Assembly: GCF_001006305.1 (NCBI RefSeq)
Contig: NZ_LBHJ01000004.1
Coordinates: 682,001 to 746,000 of the forward strand
DNA length: 64,000 bases
DNA from: Silvibacterium bohemicum
Lineage (GTDB): Bacteria > Acidobacteriota > Terriglobia > Terriglobales > Acidobacteriaceae
Reading direction: 5' to 3'
Each line of letters begins with the position of its first letter. The stretch's first letter is position 1. Positions 27,091-36,089 of this stretch are shown here, one piece after another. A program made the translations under genes and the position numbers. Under the pieces are notes generated by a model. The model was given only the letters and a program-made list of their open reading frames with translations, ran no database searches and was not told where the DNA came from.

Positions 27091-27777
27091 TTACCGCTTC
27101 AACCCGCGCTTGAGCCGATAGACGACGCCCACTGACAGCGCAAACTGTTCGTGGATGCCGCCGCTTCCGAAATTGGTTAACGTCGCGTCCGGCGAGATGC
27201 GGAACACCCAGCGCGGCGACCGGTTCAGGTCGATCGAGCCGCCGATGGCGCTGCCGAAGGTGGTCTGATTGCTGAACAGGCCCAGTGCCGCGGGAGGCAC
27301 CGGAGCCCCCGACTGATTCTGAAGCGCCGACTCGAAGCTGCCATGGGCGCCCCCAAAAAGGGCGTGGAAAGTCATCGAGACGTGTTCGTTGCTGGGCCCG
27401 CGGTATTCCGGACCGGCCATAAACATGTACTCGTCGACAAAAGGTCCCTTGATGCCGTAGGGATTGGGCAAAACGCCGCTGGTTCCGTAATATCCGCGTC
27501 CATTGGCAGCGACCGCCCAGCGCTTGCGAAAGAAGCGCGCAGCCTGGATGTCGAAGCCGCCCAGGTTCGAGCCCTGAACGAGGTCGGGACCGGCGTTGAA
27601 GTGCGAATAGGCCAGGCCGCCGTAGATTTCCCACTTGTAGTCATAGTGCACGCCCGCCAGGGTGTCGCTCGGGGCTATCACCGGCTGTTGGTACTGGGCA
27701 TGAGCCTGAGTTTGCAAAAAAGGCAGCAGCCCCACTCCAACTGCCAGCATGAACACAATCTTCCGCACGTCCTTCAA
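27091..27777 (-). CDS. Outer-membrane beta-barrel protein
   Basis: A 228-residue secreted protein with a signal peptide (MKDVRKIVFMLAVGVGLLPF...QAHA). The mature part alternates polar and aromatic residues as in small beta-barrels (YDYKWEIYGGLAYSHFN, GGFDIQAARFFRKRWAVAANGRGYY) and ends in a strand with YRLKRGLKR. Many acidobacterial genomes carry such OmpA-like barrels without the peptidoglycan domain. Start: TTG 27777, nine bases after GGAGG, gives a proper charged n-region; ATG 27750 would lack it, and the open frame runs up to 27852. No neighbouring partner suggests a function. Confidence 0.75.
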   Translation of the reverse strand: MKDVRKIVFMLAVGVGLLPFLQTQAHAQYQQPVIAPSDTLAGVHYDYKWEIYGGLAYSHFNAGPDLVQGSNLGGFDIQAARFFRKRWAVAANGRGYYGTSGVLPNPYGIKGPFVDEYMFMAGPEYRGPSNEHVSMTFHALFGGAHGSFESALQNQSGAPVPPAALGLFSNQTTFGSAIGGSIDLNRSPRWVFRISPDATLTNFGSGGIHEQFALSVGVVYRLKRGLKR

Positions 27778-28058
27778 CAGACACAACCTCCAAAACCGGC
27801 TCCGCGAACCTCCACGGGCGTCTCCATCCGCGCAGTCGCTGCAATATCTCAAGATACATGCCTAGACTGTCTTCTGTCCCGTTCGTTAGCCGTTTCCACA
27901 GATCCAGCTTCCGCCGTCGTGCGTTTTGATAGTGCATCATTAAAACCGCGTGCCGGTCTGGTACACGGTACCCTGCGCTGTGCGACAATATGCTCAGCGA
28001 GATTTGACAATCGCACTCCGGCAGGACACACCCTGTTGGAATTTCGGGAGATACCACC

Positions 28059-28268
28059 ATGCTCGATAACCTGTTTACGCCCACCCACCTGATCATCATT
28101 CTGGTCATCGCCCTGCTGATTTTTGGCCCGCGCAAGCTTCCGGAACTCGGAAAGGGATTGGGCGAAGGGCTCAAGGGTTTCAAGGACGGCATCAAGGGTG
28201 GAGGCGACGCCGCCAAGCAGGAAAACGTCGCAAAGACCGAAGCGACTCCGACTCCCCAGCCCAAATAA
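28059..28268 (+). CDS. tatA: Sec-independent translocase TatA/TatE subunit
   Basis: A 69-residue TatA-like protein: one N-terminal transmembrane helix ([15 protein letters not shown]), the [21 protein letters not shown] amphipathic hinge motif, and a charged C-terminal tail. It forms the pore-like oligomer that lets folded proteins cross with TatBC. GGGAGA at 28045-28050 is a good ribosome site. tatB and tatC are not adjacent. Several genes in this window (amine oxidase, amidase, Gfo/Idh protein, GH79-like enzyme) carry Tat leaders. Confidence 0.95.
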   Translation: MLDNLFTPTHLIIILVIALLIFGPRKLPELGKGLGEGLKGFKDGIKGGGDAAKQENVAKTEATPTPQPK

Positions 28269-28524
28269 ATCTCTAGTCAGAATCATTGCCGAGGGAGCTC
28301 AGAAGAGAACGTCTGAGTTCCCCGCAGCCCCTCCCGTTTCATCTTTTACTGCCGCCATTTGAGCTTTCGCGCCCGCACCTGTGAATTTGCAAGAGCATTC
28401 CCGCCCCAAAATGCCGCCCTCGAAAATTGTGTGCGAATTTAGGGGAGTATCATTCCAGCGACGAACAGCGCACAGGCATGGGGAAGGGTTCTAAATGCTG
28501 AACCCTATCCCCTGCACCCTGCTT

Positions 28525-29298
28525 TTACTGCGGCTTTGGTCCGGAAATGATGCTCATCAGGCAGTTGCCCATCTTGTCCTTTGGCTGAAAGACGCCGGCT
28601 TCCTGAGTGACCGCACCGATTGACGAGTCGAGGACCAGATCCAGGCCGAGCATTCCGGCCATGGCGTCCGCGGCGCGCCGTTCATGCTGCCGTGTCGGGA
28701 TATAGGGAACCTCAGAGGTGATGTAGAGGTCGGTAACTCCCTTCACCGGGCTGAAGTCGGTTGAGAAGCAGGCCCCATGCAGCTCCACGGAAGTGACTTG
28801 CTTGTAAATGACGATGTGCTCAAGAGCGACCGCTGAAGGGATGATCGTGGCATCCCGTCCGCTGAAGCAGGAACCCGAGGACGGACCCGAGGTTGAGGCG
28901 AGGAAATCGCATTGCCAGTCGTCGGGAGGAAGAGGAAGCTTGAACGCGATTCCCCAGTCCGCTCCCATGGGGCGATTCGAAACAACCCAGGGGGTATTGG
29001 TGCCGATATTCTTCTGGAGTTGCCCCAGCGTCAGTGGCGCGCTCACGTGGCCTGCAGGATAAACAGGGTCGATGCAGTGCCAGTAGTCTTCTAGCATGTA
29101 AGTCGCGCCGCCATTGATTGAAGCGCCGCTGCTGTGTTCGCATACCGGAGTGTAAATTTCAACTCCGGTGAGCTTGGCATTGGCGTCGGAGGAGTTTCCT
29201 TCCGTTGCAATGGAGAAAACAAAGGCACCGTTGAAGTGGATACGCAAATCGAATGGGGTCGCGGCCGCCGGAGGCGATCCTGCACCAGACTCAGTCAT
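28525..29298 (-). CDS. Unrecognised 257-aa protein coupled to the CHAT gene
   Basis: Not a family I recognise. It starts at an ATG 8 nt before the CHAT stop codon (overlap 29291-29298), so translation is coupled. It has no signal peptide or membrane helix. The N-terminus after a Pro/Ala linker, FDLRIHFNGAFVFSIA, resembles the first strand of a beta-sandwich, and GVEIYTPVCEHSSG continues it. Six cysteines are spread over the chain (VCEHS, HCIDP, QCDFL, SCFSG, ACFST, NCLMS). GADWGIAFKLPLPPDDW and KGVTDLYITSEVPYIPTRQHERRAADAMAGM are the most distinctive stretches. By position it is a candidate substrate or effector of the CHAT peptidase; that is inference only. Confidence 0.8.
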   Translation of the reverse strand: MTESGAGSPPAAATPFDLRIHFNGAFVFSIATEGNSSDANAKLTGVEIYTPVCEHSSGASINGGATYMLEDYWHCIDPVYPAGHVSAPLTLGQLQKNIGTNTPWVVSNRPMGADWGIAFKLPLPPDDWQCDFLASTSGPSSGSCFSGRDATIIPSAVALEHIVIYKQVTSVELHGACFSTDFSPVKGVTDLYITSEVPYIPTRQHERRAADAMAGMLGLDLVLDSSIGAVTQEAGVFQPKDKMGNCLMSIISGPKPQ

Positions 29299-32200
29299 TG
29301 TGTAACAGCTCCTTGAGGTTGGTAGTGCTCATCCCAAAAACGTAATATGGCGCCCAGTAATACGGGTGCCGGTATTCAGTGATCGTGCTCACTGAGTTTT
29401 CGGCCTGCAGGAGTGCCTGGGGGACTGCCAGCCCGCGTGCCAAACCGGAGTAGAACTCTTTCATCAACGCGACCGATGCAGCAGAGTCGACGTCCCAATG
29501 CGTCGCTACCACCTGCTGCGCTCCTTCAGTGGTGAACGTCTGAACAATGTCCTGGATATCGTCGGATTCTCGCTCTTCCTTTTTCCCGGTAGAACAGGCC
29601 GACAGCACGACAAGGCGGCAATCGGCGAAGGCATGCGGACCGAAGGTGCGCGCATCCAGCCAATCCGGGCCGGATCCTGCGGAACTGGCCATCAGGAGCT
29701 GCGTGACCCCGTTGACATACCGTGTGTGCCCGGCAAAATGTATCAGGGCTGCGTGCGGGGCAGCAGCCGCGACTGCACCGGCGGCTGCTTCGTCACCGAC
29801 GAAGACCTTGGGGCGATGCAGGAAACCAGCCACGGCCAGGGCCTCGCTCTTTGCTTCAGGCAGCCGCGAGGCCTCCGGATCGCCAGGGTCCGACGCTCCC
29901 ACAACCACACCTGGTCGCGGAAGTTTCGCCATCTCCGGCTCTCGACTAGCCAGCAGGACGGAGTGAATCGTGCTCGTGCCGAATTGCAACCCGAGATACC
30001 GGCCGTTCACCGGCAGCGCGGCAACCGGAAGAAACTCCATGCTGTCATCCAAGTCGAAGACCAGCGTCCGGTGCGCCTCGAGCGAGGAAGCAACCGGCGT
30101 GAGCAGAGAGGCCGCCAGCCGGGCGCCATAGAAGCGAATCTGGGCTTCGCTGCTCGCCGGGGTAGCCAGCACCTCAGAGAACGCGTGACACAGCAGATCG
30201 AAGCGCTCCGGCTCAATGCCCACCTCATGCATCCGGACGCCTTGCCCGTCCATGGTCCAGAGCAGCAGCGAATGATCCAGGCGGATGGTGCCGACGATCG
30301 TCTCCTGCTTGAGATGTCTGCGGGCCGCTTCGAGCGGCTGCGCGAGACAAGCAAGATCGGCCCCGTGGCACCAGTTTTGGAGCGAGACGCCGCTCGAAAG
30401 AATCCGATATCGCTCCCATAATGCAAGGGATTCCAGGGGATCTTTGCCCTGTCGCTGCCACAGAAGCACCAGAGCCGCATAGATCCCGCGGGAGCTCTCG
30501 ATCCAATCGATGCGGTCCTGCTGATCTTTCACCTCTCCGTAAGCCGCCTCAGCGTCTGCCAGTCCACGCGTGAGCCGGTCCGCGGCCAGTTGATAGTTCC
30601 CTTGCTGCAGCGCCAGGCGGCCGGCGGTCGCGGTATAGCTCAGTTCCATTTCGCGGTTGCCGATCGCGTCCACGTCGGATGCAACCGTCTCCAGCATTCT
30701 CGCGGCAGCCTGCGCATCTCCGCGAACAAGATAGGCTTCGGCAAGCAGAATCCCTGTGTTCGCGGCGGCTCCACGAAGGGCAACGTGATCCGGCAGAGAA
30801 ACCAGCTCCGACTTCGCGATCTCCAGGTCTCGCCGCGCTGCCAGGGTGTCACCGGCCTGGATTTCGGCCTTGACCAGCAGAAAACGATTCGAGTTGAGCT
30901 GCTCAGGATTTCCCTGCAACGCTGCCACGCTGACAGCCTCCCGTCGCAGCAGCTCGGCGCTGTAGAAGCGGCTTGACCGCTGCTCCGTGTAGGCCAGGCT
31001 GACGTATGGCTGAAGACGCCGGATCATCGGATAGTTGCCGCTCCAGTAATCCCGTAGCACCTGCATATTCATCTTCCAGGCGCGGCCGCGGTTTCCCATC
31101 GCCTCCTCGTCCGAGGCGGCAAAACCAAGCGCACGCAGATGGATCACCCGATAACCGGCATCGCTGGAAATTGTTAAAGCACGATGCAGGCTCGCCATTG
31201 CGTCCGCAAAATCGTTCTGTCGCGCGTAGCAGGACGATTGATCCGACCAGAAGAGCGATTCCTGCCAGGGATACCGGCCACTCGAGACCGAGGATTGCAA
31301 GTCGTGGGCCACCAGGAGACAGACGCGCGGATCCAGCAAATGCTCAAGGTCGTAGACCTGCTGTACACGCGCGGCGGCGATGCCCGCAATGTTGCCAGTA
31401 TGCTGGAAGGCTGCCTGCGCCTCCTGGGCTTCTTTAAGCGCATTCGCTGGATTCGCATACCTTCCATCATCGAGCGCGCGGGCGAGAAGGCGAACTCCGG
31501 CTACGTAGCCGGGAGTCGCAGCGCCGGCCAGCAGGTCTTCAAGCCATTGATCGCGATGATGCTCTCGCAGCGAAGCCGCGACTGCACGCAGCAGCGTTCG
31601 CGCTGCACTGCAAGTTTCGGTGCATTTCGATTCAGGGGGAGAAGAATTGCTGAAGGAAGAGTCGACTGCAGGAGGGGGAAAGGCGGCTTGAAGCAGGTGC
31701 GGGAGGGAAACGGTCGAAAGCTCTTCATCGTAATCGGCAATCATGGCCGGACTACGCGCCAGGTGCAGCATCCCCTCGGGATTGCCCAGAAACGGATCGA
31801 GCCGCGACTGCTGCGCTTTCACCTTGGCCTCAAGCGCTTCAATCTCGGCCAGACGTTTTTTGCCATCAGCAACCCAGGCCGGATCGTGTTCCACCGCGAG
31901 AAATCTCTTCCAGGCAGCGATCGCATTCGAATATTGGAAGAGGTCCTGCAGCACCAGGGCCTCGTTATAAATCACGATGGAGTTATTGGGCTCGCGCCGC
32001 GCCGCCTGCTCCAGATAATCCAGGGCCGTCGCCTCGTCCGTAGCGGCTTCCGAGGCCCTGGAGCGCATCAAGTACGCCGAAGCCAGATCTGTCAACGCGG
32101 ATACGTTTCCCGGGTCAGCCGCCAGCAGTCGCTTCAGCGTGTCGATGGCCGGGTCGTAGCTCTCATTCAGCAAATCGGAGCGGGCCTGCAGCAGCAGCCA

Positions 32201-32878
32201 ATGCGGATCTTCCGGCGTCTTCATCAGCGCCTGGGTGATCGCGGCGCGCGCCTCGAGCAAGGGCACCGAATCGCTCATGGTGGGTCCAGCCGCGCGGCTA
32301 TGACGCGACGAGTCGACGGGAGCAAATCCGGCGAGTGGGATACGCGCGTCCATCACGCGATGATCGGTGTAGGCCTCTGCCAGCAGGCGCTCCGGCGAGG
32401 ATTGGGGGTGCATGCCCCCTAGGAACAGAACGAAAAGAGCCGCCGCTGCGGCCAATCCGCCGGCGCCCAGAAACCATGGCCACAGAACGCGCATGCCGGA
32501 GGGGCTCTTCGACTGCCGGGTCGCAGCCAACATCGTCTGGGCCATGCGCTCCTGCCAGGCAGGAGTCAGAGAGGAAAGCTGGCCGAGCATCGCTGTTTCT
32601 TCCGGAGTCTGCTCGTCGGAGAGAACACCAGCCCAAAAACTTAACTGCGCGCCACAATGCTGACATTCCGCCGCATGTTCGACCAGCCGGCGGGATTGCT
32701 CATCAGCCGGTCCGTTCGAGGCAATTCGCTGCCATTCCGATGGGGCCGGACAGCTCCCCCGGCGCCTCGAAATCTCCAAAATACTATGCGATCCGATCCC
32801 CTCGCCGTCTTCACGCACGACCAGCCGGTCAAGGAGTTCCTCGATTTTTTCGCTGGGGACGCGCCGCGGAGGATTCAT
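29291..32878 (-). CDS. Anti-sigma-like zinc finger / TM / TPR / CHAT-peptidase fusion protein
   Basis: A 1195-residue multidomain protein. Residues 65-76 hold a zinc-finger motif H-x3-C-x2-C (VEHAAECQHC), as in anti-sigma factors. About 131-155 is one transmembrane helix (WFLGAGGLAAAAALFVLFLGG). The middle ~700 residues are helical TPR-type repeats, for example YDPAIDTLKRLLAADPGNVSALTDLASAYLM. The C-terminal ~280 residues are a CHAT domain, a caspase-like cysteine peptidase: His in IHFAGHTRY (about 1051) and Cys in VVLSACSTGK (about 1095), then GAQQVVATHWDVD. ATG 32878 overlaps the sigma-factor stop (ATGA), behind AGAGGTGA. The topology places the zinc finger in the cytoplasm and the TPR-CHAT part outside it, unless the helix is not membrane-spanning. 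Confidence 0.92.
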   Translation of the reverse strand: MNPPRRVPSEKIEELLDRLVVREDGEGIGSHSILEISRRRGSCPAPSEWQRIASNGPADEQSRRLVEHAAECQHCGAQLSFWAGVLSDEQTPEETAMLGQLSSLTPAWQERMAQTMLAATRQSKSPSGMRVLWPWFLGAGGLAAAAALFVLFLGGMHPQSSPERLLAEAYTDHRVMDARIPLAGFAPVDSSRHSRAAGPTMSDSVPLLEARAAITQALMKTPEDPHWLLLQARSDLLNESYDPAIDTLKRLLAADPGNVSALTDLASAYLMRSRASEAATDEATALDYLEQAARREPNNSIVIYNEALVLQDLFQYSNAIAAWKRFLAVEHDPAWVADGKKRLAEIEALEAKVKAQQSRLDPFLGNPEGMLHLARSPAMIADYDEELSTVSLPHLLQAAFPPPAVDSSFSNSSPPESKCTETCSAARTLLRAVAASLREHHRDQWLEDLLAGAATPGYVAGVRLLARALDDGRYANPANALKEAQEAQAAFQHTGNIAGIAAARVQQVYDLEHLLDPRVCLLVAHDLQSSVSSGRYPWQESLFWSDQSSCYARQNDFADAMASLHRALTISSDAGYRVIHLRALGFAASDEEAMGNRGRAWKMNMQVLRDYWSGNYPMIRRLQPYVSLAYTEQRSSRFYSAELLRREAVSVAALQGNPEQLNSNRFLLVKAEIQAGDTLAARRDLEIAKSELVSLPDHVALRGAAANTGILLAEAYLVRGDAQAAARMLETVASDVDAIGNREMELSYTATAGRLALQQGNYQLAADRLTRGLADAEAAYGEVKDQQDRIDWIESSRGIYAALVLLWQRQGKDPLESLALWERYRILSSGVSLQNWCHGADLACLAQPLEAARRHLKQETIVGTIRLDHSLLLWTMDGQGVRMHEVGIEPERFDLLCHAFSEVLATPASSEAQIRFYGARLAASLLTPVASSLEAHRTLVFDLDDSMEFLPVAALPVNGRYLGLQFGTSTIHSVLLASREPEMAKLPRPGVVVGASDPGDPEASRLPEAKSEALAVAGFLHRPKVFVGDEAAAGAVAAAAPHAALIHFAGHTRYVNGVTQLLMASSAGSGPDWLDARTFGPHAFADCRLVVLSACSTGKKEERESDDIQDIVQTFTTEGAQQVVATHWDVDSAASVALMKEFYSGLARGLAVPQALLQAENSVSTITEYRHPYYWAPYYVFGMSTTNLKELLHND

Positions 32879-33573
32879 AGCCACTCACCTCTCTGAATCG
32901 TGGACTCGGAGAGAAATCCTTCGCGGGAACTACATTTTTTTACAGAAACTGAGGTTACAAACGGTTTTTGGACGTGTTTGCGTATCAGCGCGGTCATGCG
33001 ATGAAGCGCACTTTCCACTCCCTTGACCGAAAGCGCGATGCCCGGAAGGTTAGCGATGGCGCTCGCCGTCATCCCCTGCTGGTAATAGAGCCAGAACACG
33101 GTGCGATCCCGTCGCCCCGTCTCATCCCGGCCGGAGCTCTCGAGAAAGCTGTCGATCTCCCGTAATAGCTGGTTGCGCTCGATCCACTCCGCATCCTGCA
33201 CCATGCCCACGTGCAGTTCGGAGATAGGCTCTTCCTTCACGCCTCCTCCGCGCTTCACGGTGTTCCGTTTGCGGAAATAGTCGTTCGCCGTGGCCGCGCT
33301 TACTACCTTTGCGAACGCGGTGAAGGAACCATTGTGGCGGGGCTCAAATTCGCGCAGAACCTTACGGTCGTTCTCGCAGAACTTGAGAAAGACATCCTGG
33401 ACAATATCATCGATGACGGCGGGCGATGTTTCCCCCCACAGCCGGCCCACGCGCAATGCGCTGAGCGCTATCGGACGAGTGAATCGCCGCACGAACTCAT
33501 TCCACGCATCTATATCGGCCTCAACTGCACAGAGGCTAGCTAGGTCGTCGGATGAAATGTCTTTTATAACCAC
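32875..33573 (-). CDS. ECF-like RNA polymerase sigma factor
   Basis: A 232-residue sigma-70-family factor with regions 2 and 4 only. Region 2 includes WNEFVRRFTRPIALSALRV and DIVQDVFLKFCENDRKVL, then SFTAFAKVVSAATANDYFRKRN (the 2.4 part). Region 4 has DRTVFWLYYQQGMTASAIAN, then GIALSVKGVESALHRMTALIRKHV. A ~30-residue linker and a C-terminal tail of ~30 are unusual. It begins at GTG 33573 with a weak ribosome site. It is the first gene of a three-gene operon. The next gene, overlapping by 4 nt, encodes an anti-sigma-like zinc finger fused to a CHAT peptidase, so control of this factor by proteolysis of its own regulator is plausible. Confidence 0.9.
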   Translation of the reverse strand: MVIKDISSDDLASLCAVEADIDAWNEFVRRFTRPIALSALRVGRLWGETSPAVIDDIVQDVFLKFCENDRKVLREFEPRHNGSFTAFAKVVSAATANDYFRKRNTVKRGGGVKEEPISELHVGMVQDAEWIERNQLLREIDSFLESSGRDETGRRDRTVFWLYYQQGMTASAIANLPGIALSVKGVESALHRMTALIRKHVQKPFVTSVSVKKCSSREGFLSESTIQRGEWL

Positions 33574-33733
33574 GAGAATGGCATCAGATTACATCAAAAT
33601 CTTCATGTTTAGCACGATTTCCGAGCTTCAACCCAATCCCGGTTAAGTGCTGCGGACGCCTGTAAACGGTTACCTGAGAGCAAATTGTCCGGATTCGGAT
33701 ATAGTGGTCCCGTTCTTGGGAGGAACCCCGATT

Positions 33734-35053
33734 ATGGCTCAATTTCCCTCACTATCCCGCCGGGCATTTCTTCATGCTGGAGCGGGTGCGGCGGCGGCCG
33801 GACTGCTTGGCATCTCCGAGGTCCATCTCGACGCCCAGACGCCCGATATGGACCTCAGCAACCCCGTCCGCTTCGGCATCATCGGGGTCGGCACTCAGGG
33901 TTCCGCGCTTCTTACCAACTCCGTCGCCCTGCCTGGAGTGAAGTGCCTCGCTGCGAGCGATCTCTACGACGGCCGCCATACTCTGGCGCGAGAGATCGCC
34001 GGCCAGGACGTGAAGACCAGCCGCCGCTACCAGGATGTCCTCCAAGACAAATCCATCGAATGCGTGATCGTCGCTGTCCCGGATTTCTGGCACAAACAGG
34101 TGGTTGTTGACGCGCTCAAAGCCGGTAAAGACGTCTACTGCGAAAAGCCGATGTCGCACACCATCGCCGAAGGCGAGGAGATGGTCTCCACGTCCCAGCA
34201 CACCGGAAAATTCGTTCAGGTAGGCTCGCAGCGGGTCAGCTCCCCTATCTTCATCAAAGCTCAGGAGTTGATATCGAACGGCTCCATCGGCGATGTTCTG
34301 CAGGCCGAGCTGCAGCTGGGGCGTAACTCGCCCGATGGCGCGTGGGAATATCCTCCGCCGCCCGATCTTTCCCCGGAAAACCTCGATTGGGTAACCTGGC
34401 AGAAGGATCTGCCCAAAAAGCCTTTCGATCCCAAAACCTTTGCACGCTGGCGCTGCTGGCATGAGTACGGCACCGGCATGGCCGGGGATCTGATGGTGCA
34501 TCTGGTGAGCGGCATGCAATTTGTGACCGGCATCAACGCCATCCCCGATTCAGCCTATACCGCGGGAGGCATCGAACGCTGGAAGGACGGCCGGAACATG
34601 CCGGACGTGCAGTCGACCGTGCTGAAGTACGGCAAGGTTCCGGTTTCGGTGCGGCTGACCCTCGGCACCGAAACTCCGGAGATCACCCGGGTGCTGGGCA
34701 GCAAAGGCGTCGTCGAAATCACCAACAACTCCGTGACGTATCTACCTCAGCTGGGAATCAACACCGGCCCCAGCTACTACTCGCAAAGCTATTCCGCAGC
34801 CCTGCGCCACCAGTATGACCAGGATTGGCATGCCCAGAACGACCCCATCCTCGCGCAGCATCCGTTAGCCGACGCTACGGTCTACCGGGGTCAATCCTGG
34901 GACAACCTGAAACCGCACCTAGCAAACTTCTTCAGCGCCGTTCGCACCCGCAAGCCGGTCGTCGAAGACGTGGTCTTTGGTCACCACGCAGCCGCTGCCT
35001 GCCACATGGCCAACGCCTCCTACTTCGAGGACAAACTCATCAAGAGGGCCTGA
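33734..35053 (+). CDS. Gfo/Idh/MocA-family oxidoreductase with Tat leader
   Basis: A 439-residue NAD(P)-binding oxidoreductase. The leader MAQFPSLSRRAFLHAGAGAAAAGLLGI has a SRRAFL Tat motif. The Rossmann dinucleotide motif is FGIIGVGTQGSALL (about residues 44-57), and the conserved EKP triad motif is DVYCEKPMSH, where Lys is catalytic. YSQSYSAALRHQYDQDWHAQ and VVEDVVFGHHAAAACHMAN match secreted acidobacterial/planctomycete members acting on sugars or inositols. ATG 33734 follows GGGAGGAA (33719-33726), so the track-type upstream start is not needed. It converges with the transglutaminase gene. Confidence 0.92.
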   Translation: MAQFPSLSRRAFLHAGAGAAAAGLLGISEVHLDAQTPDMDLSNPVRFGIIGVGTQGSALLTNSVALPGVKCLAASDLYDGRHTLAREIAGQDVKTSRRYQDVLQDKSIECVIVAVPDFWHKQVVVDALKAGKDVYCEKPMSHTIAEGEEMVSTSQHTGKFVQVGSQRVSSPIFIKAQELISNGSIGDVLQAELQLGRNSPDGAWEYPPPPDLSPENLDWVTWQKDLPKKPFDPKTFARWRCWHEYGTGMAGDLMVHLVSGMQFVTGINAIPDSAYTAGGIERWKDGRNMPDVQSTVLKYGKVPVSVRLTLGTETPEITRVLGSKGVVEITNNSVTYLPQLGINTGPSYYSQSYSAALRHQYDQDWHAQNDPILAQHPLADATVYRGQSWDNLKPHLANFFSAVRTRKPVVEDVVFGHHAAAACHMANASYFEDKLIKRA

Positions 35054-35083
35054 AGAATTAGCAGGATTTACAACTGGACTTGG

Positions 35084-35929
35084 TCAATTCTGCCCGGAAA
35101 GAATCCGCTCTGCAGAAGCCTCTTCCACCACCTCGTCGCTGACCACGAAAAAGTGGCGGAGATTCGCGACCCCGAAAGAAGTCGTAATCGCCACGTCGGA
35201 CGCGTCGCGTCCGACCGCCATCAGCACCCGCCCCACACGCGGGCGGTTGTGCCGTGCATCGAAGGTCCACCAGCGGCCGGAGAGATACACCTCGAGCCAC
35301 GCGCTGAAATCCATCGGGGAGGGCGGAATGTCGATGCGAATGTCGCCGAGATAGCCGGTCGCGTAGCGCGCCGGAATATTCAAGGCTCGCAAAAACGTAA
35401 TGGCCAGATGCTGGAAATCGCGGCACACCCCCTGCCGCTCCGTGAAAACATCCAGTGCGGTTTTGGTCGGCCGTGCAAAGTGATATCCGAAGGTGACCTT
35501 CTCATGCACCCAGCTGCAAACCGCGTGAACGCGCGACCACCCCTTGGGCAGATGCCCGAAGAGATCCAGTGCAATGCCGGAGAGCCGGTCGACCTCGCAG
35601 TAGCGGCTGCTCATCAGGTAGCGCAGAACGTCGCTGGGCAATTCGGAGATCGGATGCTCGACAGCGGAGAGGTTAATTGCGTCTGGCTCACCGGAATCCA
35701 AAATAAGAGTGTTGTTCGAGAGCCGAAGCCGGCCGGCCGGAGCGTCGAAACGTGTGCAGACGTTGCCGAAGCTATCGATATAGCAGTCGAGAGAAATCGC
35801 GGGATCCACCTGCATCAGGTCAGGCTCGCGCAGATCGGCGGAGCGCGAGGGATGGACGTGCAGCATGGCTACAAAAGAAACGGGCGCTGGCAGGTCAAAT
35901 TGGATATCGTATCCAAGTCGGATAAGCAT
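35084..35929 (-). CDS. Transglutaminase-like cysteine protease (Anbu-associated type)
   Basis: A 281-residue protein with an N-terminal beta domain (MLIRLGYDIQFDLPAPVSFVAML) and a C-terminal transglutaminase core. The nucleophile is C169 in ERQGVCRDFQHLAITFLRALNIPARYATGYLG. The second catalytic segment reads MDFSAWLEVYLSGRWWTFDARHN: Asp 224 is present, but where many transglutaminase-fold proteins have His before AW there is Ser 209. The family sits beside the proteasome-like anbu gene in many bacteria, as here. I start at ATG 35929; the longer open frame upstream has no family support. Divergent from anbu with a 160-nt shared promoter region. Confidence 0.88.
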   Translation of the reverse strand: MLIRLGYDIQFDLPAPVSFVAMLHVHPSRSADLREPDLMQVDPAISLDCYIDSFGNVCTRFDAPAGRLRLSNNTLILDSGEPDAINLSAVEHPISELPSDVLRYLMSSRYCEVDRLSGIALDLFGHLPKGWSRVHAVCSWVHEKVTFGYHFARPTKTALDVFTERQGVCRDFQHLAITFLRALNIPARYATGYLGDIRIDIPPSPMDFSAWLEVYLSGRWWTFDARHNRPRVGRVLMAVGRDASDVAITTSFGVANLRHFFVVSDEVVEEASAERILSGQN

Positions 35930-36089
35930 AGATTTTCTTTCATGGCCCTTTCGCCCTGAATTCGTGCCGGGATGCCCATTATGCAGCAAGGATGGCGATA
36001 TTAAGATGCGATGAATGGCCTGAAACGTTTGTCGCGGCCGCATTTCGTTTAGAGTTTCACTAGCGACGACTATCGCTACGAGGGACGAC

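Noticed and set aside
26939-27634. 231-codon minus-strand frame
   Set aside because: Out-of-frame shadow of the beta-barrel gene, which has the signal peptide.
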